This document shows, one piece after another, positions 59,464 to 64,000 of a DNA stretch of 64,000 nucleotides. The translations under genes were made by a program, and so were the position numbers. Under the pieces are notes generated by a model. It was not told where the DNA came from. It ran no database searches and saw nothing but the letters and a program-made list of their open reading frames with translations. Numbering within the stretch: the stretch's first letter is position 1; every line of letters begins with the position of its first letter. Origin of the DNA: Algoriphagus faecimaris (GTDB lineage Bacteria > Bacteroidota > Bacteroidia > Cytophagales > Cyclobacteriaceae); contig NZ_FNAC01000006.1 of NCBI RefSeq assembly GCF_900101705.1, forward strand, positions 1 through 64,000, written 5' to 3'.

Positions 59464-60120
59464 TTAGAATTGCATTTCGGGAATTTCTCCTGAAATGATA
59501 AGTTTTCCTGCCGTTTTTTCTCGGATTTCTTCCACACTTACTTCAGGAGCTCTTTCTTTTAAAATAAAGCCTCCTTTCGGGTCTATTTCCAAGACCGCCA
59601 AATCGGTGACTATTTTTTTAACACATCTGATTCCTGTAATCGGTAAAGAACAGGAGGGGAGTAATTTGGAAGACCCATCACGAGAGCAGTGTTGCATCGC
59701 AACAATAATATTGTCTGCTGATGCTACCAAATCCATGGCACCTCCCATGCCTTTAACCATTTTGCCGGGAATTTTCCAATTGGCAATATCTCCATTTTCC
59801 GATACTTCCATGGCACCCAAAATGGTTAAATGCACATGTCCACCTCTTATCATTGCAAAGGACTCTGCCGAGTTAAAAAGGGCAGAGCCTTTGGTCATGG
59901 TGATAGTCTGCTTACCAGCATTGATCAAATCCGGATCAATGTCCTCCTCTTTAGGAAATGGACCGATCCCAAGAAGACCATTTTCTGACTGAAGGACTAT
60001 TTCCAATTCATCAGGAATATAATTTGCCACTAAGGTGGGAATACCGATTCCCAAATTGATGTATTGACCGTTTTGAACCTCCTTGGCTATCCTTTGGGCT
60101 ATTTGTTCTTTCGTTAACAT
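59464..60120 (-). CDS. scoB: 3-oxoacid CoA-transferase subunit B
   Basis: 218 residues. YINLGIGIPTLVANYIP, the catalytic Glu in LQSENGLLG (about 47-49), GGHVHLTILGAMEVSENGDIANW and GMGGAMDLVASADN are the family B-subunit motifs. With subunit A it moves CoA from succinyl-CoA to acetoacetate (or from acetate-type donors), in ketone or amino-acid catabolism. 25 bp follow subunit A. Confidence 0.94.
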   Translation of the reverse strand: MLTKEQIAQRIAKEVQNGQYINLGIGIPTLVANYIPDELEIVLQSENGLLGIGPFPKEEDIDPDLINAGKQTITMTKGSALFNSAESFAMIRGGHVHLTILGAMEVSENGDIANWKIPGKMVKGMGGAMDLVASADNIIVAMQHCSRDGSSKLLPSCSLPITGIRCVKKIVTDLAVLEIDPKGGFILKERAPEVSVEEIREKTAGKLIISGEIPEMQF

Positions 60121-60145
60121 TTGGGTTTATTTTAAAGTGAAAAAA

Positions 60146-60841
60146 TCATTTTGTGATGGTACGCTGCTCTATACGTTTTTCATAATCTTTCCCTTGAAAG
60201 ATCCGCTGCACATAAATCCCCGGCGTATGTATTTGATTGGGGTCCAATTCACCTGCCGGAACCAATTCTTCCACCTCGGCGATGCAGATTTTACCGGCAG
60301 CAGCCATCATCGGGTTGAAGTTTCGGGCTGTCCCTTTAAAAATGAGATTTCCTGCAGTGTCACCTTTCCAAGCTTTTACCAAGGAAAAATCAGCTTTAAG
60401 CCAAGATTCTAAAAGGTACTTTTTGCCCTCAAATTCTCTTATTTCTTTACCTTCGGCCACCTCTGTACCCACTCCTGCAGGAGTGAAAAATGCAGGAATC
60501 CCAGCTCCTCCCGCTCTCACACGCTCCGCCAAGGTACCCTGTGGAATAAGATCTACCTCTAACTCTCCACTTAGCAATTGCCTCTCAAACTCAGCATTTT
60601 CCCCTACATAGCTAGAGATCATTTTCTTGACCATTTTCTTTTTAAGCAAAAGACCTATTCCAAAGTCATCGACTCCAGCATTATTGGATACGATGGTAAG
60701 GTTATCGATGGGCCGTTCTAGCAATGCAGAAATGCAGTTTTCCGGAATACCAGAAAGTCCAAAGCCTCCCATCATCAAAAAAGCCCCGGTCGGTATATCT
60801 GCAACCGCCTCATGGGCATTTTTTACAGTTTTATTTATCAT
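60146..60841 (-). CDS. scoA: 3-oxoacid CoA-transferase subunit A
   Basis: 231 residues. [17 protein letters not shown] (glycine-rich CoA loop), [36 protein letters not shown] and [13 protein letters not shown] are the A-subunit blocks. The heteromer with the downstream B subunit makes one active enzyme. Ten bp separate it from ribF. Acetoacetate is the usual acceptor, but acetate or other acids fit as well. Confidence 0.94.
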   Translation of the reverse strand: MINKTVKNAHEAVADIPTGAFLMMGGFGLSGIPENCISALLERPIDNLTIVSNNAGVDDFGIGLLLKKKMVKKMISSYVGENAEFERQLLSGELEVDLIPQGTLAERVRAGGAGIPAFFTPAGVGTEVAEGKEIREFEGKKYLLESWLKADFSLVKAWKGDTAGNLIFKGTARNFNPMMAAAGKICIAEVEELVPAGELDPNQIHTPGIYVQRIFQGKDYEKRIEQRTITK

Positions 60842-60851
60842 TATATTGGGT

Positions 60852-61775
60852 TTATAGTTGTGATTTTGCTTCTTCTTGATCGATAATCAGTTGTGCTTTG
60901 AGCCCCTCTAAGTTCTCAAATTTTTGCTCTTCTCTCAAATAGGACTCCAAGTAAATCGTGATTTGCTGGTCATACAAATCACCTTTGAAATCAAATAGGT
61001 GCGCCTCTACTGTTTGTTTGTTTCCATCCACAGTAGGTCGATTGCCTATATTTAGCATGGCATTGTGTATTTTCCCTGCTACCAAAGCCCTCACGGCATA
61101 AACACCATCTTTAGGGATGAGTTTGTAGTCATTAGGGATATGGATATTAGCAGTAGGAAATCCAATCGACCTCCCTATTTGCTGACCTTTGATCACTATA
61201 CCATTTAGCTCGTAGGGTCTTCCAAGATATTGATTTGCAGTAATGACCTCTCCGGATTCTAGGGCTTTTCTGATTTTAGTACTTGATACACCTATAGCAT
61301 CGACATCTTGGCGGCTGATTTCTTCAAGTTCAAACCCAAATTGATCGCTGTGGTTTTGAAGGTATTCAAAACTGCCTTCCCGGTTTTTACCAAAACGGTG
61401 ATCGTATCCGATGACCAATCTTTTGGTACCTATTTTATCAACGAGTATTTTTTGGATAAATTCCTCGGAACTGAGCTGTGAAAACTCCTTGGTAAAGGGA
61501 ATAGAAATCAAATGATCGACCCCGAATTGCCGAAGTAATTTGGCTTTTTCTTCAAAAGTGGAAAGCAACCTGAGCTTATGCTCCTTGGGATACAGAACTA
61601 ATCTGGGATGCGGCCAAAAAGTGATCAGTACGGTTTCCCCTCCCTGAAGCTTAGCCAACTCTTTGAGTCGAAGTAAAATTTTTTGATGGCCAAGATGTAC
61701 CCCGTCAAAAGTTCCGCTTGTGACTACAGGGTTTGGAATAGGTGCAAAGTCCTGAAGACCTTCATAAATTTTCAT
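60852..61775 (-). CDS. ribF: Bifunctional riboflavin kinase/FAD synthetase
   Basis: 307 residues. N-terminal FAD synthetase (about 15-160) with [15 protein letters not shown] and the ISSTKIR-type [11 protein letters not shown] block; C-terminal riboflavin kinase (about 180-300) with [11 protein letters not shown] and [10 protein letters not shown]. It converts riboflavin to FMN and FAD. Start overlaps the truB end by 14 bp. In many Bacteroidota ribF follows truB in this way. Confidence 0.96.
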   Translation of the reverse strand: MKIYEGLQDFAPIPNPVVTSGTFDGVHLGHQKILLRLKELAKLQGGETVLITFWPHPRLVLYPKEHKLRLLSTFEEKAKLLRQFGVDHLISIPFTKEFSQLSSEEFIQKILVDKIGTKRLVIGYDHRFGKNREGSFEYLQNHSDQFGFELEEISRQDVDAIGVSSTKIRKALESGEVITANQYLGRPYELNGIVIKGQQIGRSIGFPTANIHIPNDYKLIPKDGVYAVRALVAGKIHNAMLNIGNRPTVDGNKQTVEAHLFDFKGDLYDQQITIYLESYLREEQKFENLEGLKAQLIIDQEEAKSQL

Positions 61776-62448
61776 CGGTTTTTCTGGCTTTAATTTCTTC
61801 GATCAATGAGGTGAGCTCTTTGGCATCAGAAAGTAAATGCTCCCCAATTCTAGTTCGGCAGAGACTACTCATATAAGCCCCAACACCTAAGATTTCTCCT
61901 AAATCTCTAGCAAGACTACGGATATAAGTCCCCTTGGAGCAAGAAATCCGAAACCCTATTTCATTGTCTTTAAAATGTGTCAATTCAAATTCACGAACGT
62001 AAACCGTCCTAGGCTCCATTATTACGGATTTTCCAGCTCTTGCTGATTCGTAGACGCGTTTTCCATCCACTTTAATAGCTGAGTGCATGGGAGGAATTTG
62101 TTGAATTTCACCTGTTAACTTTTGGATCGACTCTTCAACTTGATTTTTGGTGATATGCGAGGCATCAGCCACAAATTGAATGGGTTGTTCTAGGTCAAAG
62201 GATTCTGTAGTTTCGCCGATTTTGAAGGTTCCGGTGTACTCTTTTTCCTGACCCATAAAATTATCTATCTGTTTGGTCATACGGCCTGCACAGATAATTA
62301 GTAGACCTGTAGCCAAAGGATCAAGTGTGCCCGCATGGCCTACCTTTTTGATTTTGAGGGCATTTCGGATTTTTTTTACAACATCAAATGAAGTCCATTC
62401 TAGCGGCTTATTGACCAAAAAGAATTCACCATAGGGCTCTGATTGCAT
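61762..62448 (-). CDS. truB: tRNA pseudouridine(55) synthase TruB
   Basis: 228 residues. Catalytic GHAGTLDPLATGLL (Asp about 43), VNKPLEWTSFDVV, PPMHSAIKVDGKRVYESAR and CSKGTYIRSLARDLG motifs. It makes pseudouridine 55 in the T loop of tRNAs. It lacks the PUA domain of longer homologues, consistent with short bacterial forms. Lies between the DUF3098 gene and ribF. Confidence 0.97.
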   Translation of the reverse strand: MQSEPYGEFFLVNKPLEWTSFDVVKKIRNALKIKKVGHAGTLDPLATGLLIICAGRMTKQIDNFMGQEKEYTGTFKIGETTESFDLEQPIQFVADASHITKNQVEESIQKLTGEIQQIPPMHSAIKVDGKRVYESARAGKSVIMEPRTVYVREFELTHFKDNEIGFRISCSKGTYIRSLARDLGEILGVGAYMSSLCRTRIGEHLLSDAKELTSLIEEIKARKTDENL

Positions 62449-62465
62449 GATATGAATAATTGGCT

Positions 62466-62678
62466 TCAGACGTTGTTTTCTGTTTTTGCAAAAATCGCAT
62501 AAAACTCAAAAATGAATCCCGACAAAGTAACGATAGGCCCTATAGTCAATCCCAAAACCCCGTTTCCGTGTGGTTCCGGGTCTAAGCCGATCAGGACAAA
62601 TCCCAAAACGATTAGGCCTATTCCTATAAACATCAATTTATAATTTTTTCGAGAAAAGGGGAAAGAAGATTTACTCAT
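62466..62678 (-). CDS. DUF3098 small membrane protein
   Basis: 70 residues. Basic N-terminus (FSRKNYKLM) and two spans (about 13-29 and 44-64), with IGLIVLGFVLIGLDPEPH and LGLTIGPIVTLSGFIFEFYAIF. This is the DUF3098 pattern that Bacteroidota usually place beside ftsX. Function unknown. Two bp after the ftsX stop, indicating an operon. Confidence 0.9.
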   Translation of the reverse strand: MSKSSFPFSRKNYKLMFIGIGLIVLGFVLIGLDPEPHGNGVLGLTIGPIVTLSGFIFEFYAIFAKTENNV

Positions 62679-62680
62679 AG

Positions 62681-63571
62681 TTAGTATAGTTCGTCAAGTG
62701 ACATATTCAAATATTTATTTACAGCTCTCAAGGTGCTTAGTAAAGATAGAAAACCTCCTACTACAATTAAAGAAACGAAAAGCACAAGGAGTAGTTCTTG
62801 ATTTTGCAGCAAGGCAAAGCCTTCGATAGCGGATTGGGTATAAGTAATGATGATAAAAAGTACTGCCGAAGCCATCAAGCCTGCCAACATCCCAAATATC
62901 CATGACCGTAGAAGAAAAGGTTTGCGGATAAAACCACGTGTAGCACCGACAAGCTGCATGGATCGAATCAGAAACCGCTGAGAAAATAAGGCTAGCCGGA
63001 TGGTATTATTGATTAACATAATCACCGTAATAATCAGAATTAGTATAAATCCTCCCATCACCAAACTTACCTTAAGGAGATTTTTATTGATAGAATCTAC
63101 CAAATCCGTCATATAGGAGACCTCAAAAACTCCTGGAATAGTTTCCAATTCCTGAGCAATAGCCTCAAGTTGCTCAGCAGTTTGAAATTCCTCAGAGACC
63201 GTCAACACAAAACTATCTCGCAGAGGATTATCCTCTAGAAACTTGGTGAAATCTTCTCCTGTACTTTCTATAAAAGCGGAAGCAGCCTCTGCATTGCTGA
63301 TAAATCGAAGACTTAGGGTGTCTGCTTTTTGTAGGATAAAGGGTCGACTCGACAAATTGTCTTTAAGTTGCTGCAATTCAACATCGCTTAGATTTTTATC
63401 CAAAAATAATTGCACTTCTACATTTTCTCTAATCATAGAAGTCAAGGTTTTGGCTTGAATCAATATCACTCCAAAGAGGCCTACTATAAATAAAGAAAGT
63501 GTGGTGCTGAATAGTACACTACCGAACTTAAAATGCCCTAACCGTTTTTTCTTTCGAGGGTAATTTGCCAT
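62681..63571 (-). CDS. ftsX: FtsX cell-division permease-like protein
   Basis: 296 residues. N-terminal span (about 20-42), periplasmic loop about 45-165 (ENVEVQLFLDKNLSDVELQQLK, then ETIPGVFEVSYMTDL) and three C-terminal spans (about 175-290), with the FtsX motif RFLIRSMQLVGATRGFIRKPF. With FtsE ATPase it signals to periplasmic murein hydrolase activators at the septum. No ftsE in this window. It starts the operon running to gldC. Confidence 0.94.
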   Translation of the reverse strand: MANYPRKKKRLGHFKFGSVLFSTTLSLFIVGLFGVILIQAKTLTSMIRENVEVQLFLDKNLSDVELQQLKDNLSSRPFILQKADTLSLRFISNAEAASAFIESTGEDFTKFLEDNPLRDSFVLTVSEEFQTAEQLEAIAQELETIPGVFEVSYMTDLVDSINKNLLKVSLVMGGFILILIITVIMLINNTIRLALFSQRFLIRSMQLVGATRGFIRKPFLLRSWIFGMLAGLMASAVLFIIITYTQSAIEGFALLQNQELLLVLFVSLIVVGGFLSLLSTLRAVNKYLNMSLDELY

Positions 63572-63628
63572 AGCTTATCAAAATTCTCATCAAAGCTAAC
63601 CAACCCCAAGGATTTTGCCAATCTAATC

Positions 63629-64000
63629 TTAGGAAAGGATGGGAATCACTTTTTTTGAGGTTAATCCAAAAATTTTTGAAGTGCTAGTTTTTTGCATTAG
63701 AGCCAAGCCTGTAAAATTACCAAAAGCAGGTAAAATCAATTGCTGCTCATCCCAGTAAAAACAGGGAATTCGCAAAGATTGTCTTGCTAGGCCTCTTAGT
63801 AATACTCCCGGGTGAATATGCCCGCAAATATTCAAAAAACCTTCTTCTACCTCTCTGAGCGGCTCATGCGAAAAAATCAAGTTAAGGTGTTTAACCGGGT
63901 TTTTGTGAAATTTTAATGCTGAACTTTGATAATACCTACTACTTAGTATATCATGATTACCTTGCACAAGATGAAAATTAATTTCTGGAAATTGGCTTAG
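63629..64000 (-). CDS. pdeM: Metallophosphoesterase, PdeM-like, 5' end cut by the window edge
   Basis: At least 123 codons; the frame continues through the right edge, so the N-terminus is missing. QGNHDILS (GNHD metal motif), FSHEPL and ICGHIHPG (GHxHP) give a calcineurin-like phosphoesterase. The combination with short C-terminal GFTSKKVIPILS-like tail, and Bacteroidota context, suggests PdeM, the ligase-associated DNA damage response endonuclease, but neighbouring ligase genes would lie outside. Apparent GTG/ATG starts at the edge are internal. Confidence 0.75.
   Translation of the reverse strand, partial: LSQFPEINFHLVQGNHDILSSRYYQSSALKFHKNPVKHLNLIFSHEPLREVEEGFLNICGHIHPGVLLRGLARQSLRIPCFYWDEQQLILPAFGNFTGLALMQKTSTSKIFGLTSKKVIPILS

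Noticed and set aside
59495..59992. 165-aa open frame opposite CoA-transferase subunit B
   Set aside because: Antisense shadow of a well-conserved coding frame; no domain seen.
1..64000. CRISPR array or rRNA operon
   Set aside because: No regularly spaced 25-40-bp repeats and no rRNA-like sequence were seen.

Overview
The window looks like chromosomal DNA of a Gram-negative Bacteroidota of the order Cytophagales, most like Algoriphagus or another Cyclobacteriaceae. This rests on gene content: GldC, a TonB-dependent receptor with an N-terminal CarboxypepD_reg domain, lipoproteins with Bacteroidota-style signals, an arsenosugar operon, and promoters close to TTTG-N(about 20)-TAnnTTTG. I could not run a database search, so family names come from reading motifs.

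Layout. 1-330: left end of an IS110-family element running off the left edge, with a non-coding end that folds like a bridge RNA. 645-1757: WYL-domain regulator, then a hairpin repeat and a terminator. 1773-9532 (minus): three secreted amidohydrolases, a strong internal terminator, then a lipoprotein NlpC/P60 peptidase coupled to an M28 peptidase. 9913-15692 (plus): a tightly overlapping five-gene cluster of a lone receiver protein, a membrane HEAT-repeat protein, a processive GT2 synthase, a TPR/outer-membrane barrel protein and a membrane-anchored protein of unknown function. I read it as a regulated exopolysaccharide synthesis and export system and as the best candidate for something undescribed. 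A convergent LTA-synthase-like phosphotransferase follows. 17810-26742: PmtA-like methyltransferase, DUF3253, MsrA, a conserved protein with a nucleoside-phosphorylase-like C-terminus, small lipoproteins, M20 peptidase, gamma-glutamyltransferase and a CarboxypepD_reg protein. 26927-34981: DEAD-box helicase with a TTG start, endolysin-like muramidase, DinB protein, a phosphoserine phosphatase/phosphoglycerate dehydrogenase fusion, and several small membrane or lipoproteins.

35078-40198 is a TetR / ABC / HlyD / TolC operon for type I-like export, but the ABC nucleotide-binding domain has lost most catalytic motifs. 41439-43092 encodes KDG kinase plus KDPG aldolase. 43908-49239 is an arsenosugar operon (AhpD-like protein, ArsS, DUF2064 glycosyltransferase, ArsM, a DUF6134-like protein, a second glycosyltransferase, a VOC protein), converging on a GAPDH gene with an 11-bp overlap. 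Two identical tRNA-Glu(UUC) genes follow, then a large PVC-type sensor/HEAT/cytochrome c lipoprotein, a SGNH hydrolase plus TonB receptor pair, and a housekeeping run on the minus strand (ftsX, DUF3098, truB, ribF, CoA-transferase A and B, gldC). The right edge cuts a metallophosphoesterase resembling PdeM.

Two copies of a MITE-like intergenic repeat (21907-22047 and 29647-29807), another hairpin repeat (1598-1693) and the IS110 end are the only mobile or repeated DNA seen. There is no CRISPR array, prophage block or rRNA.
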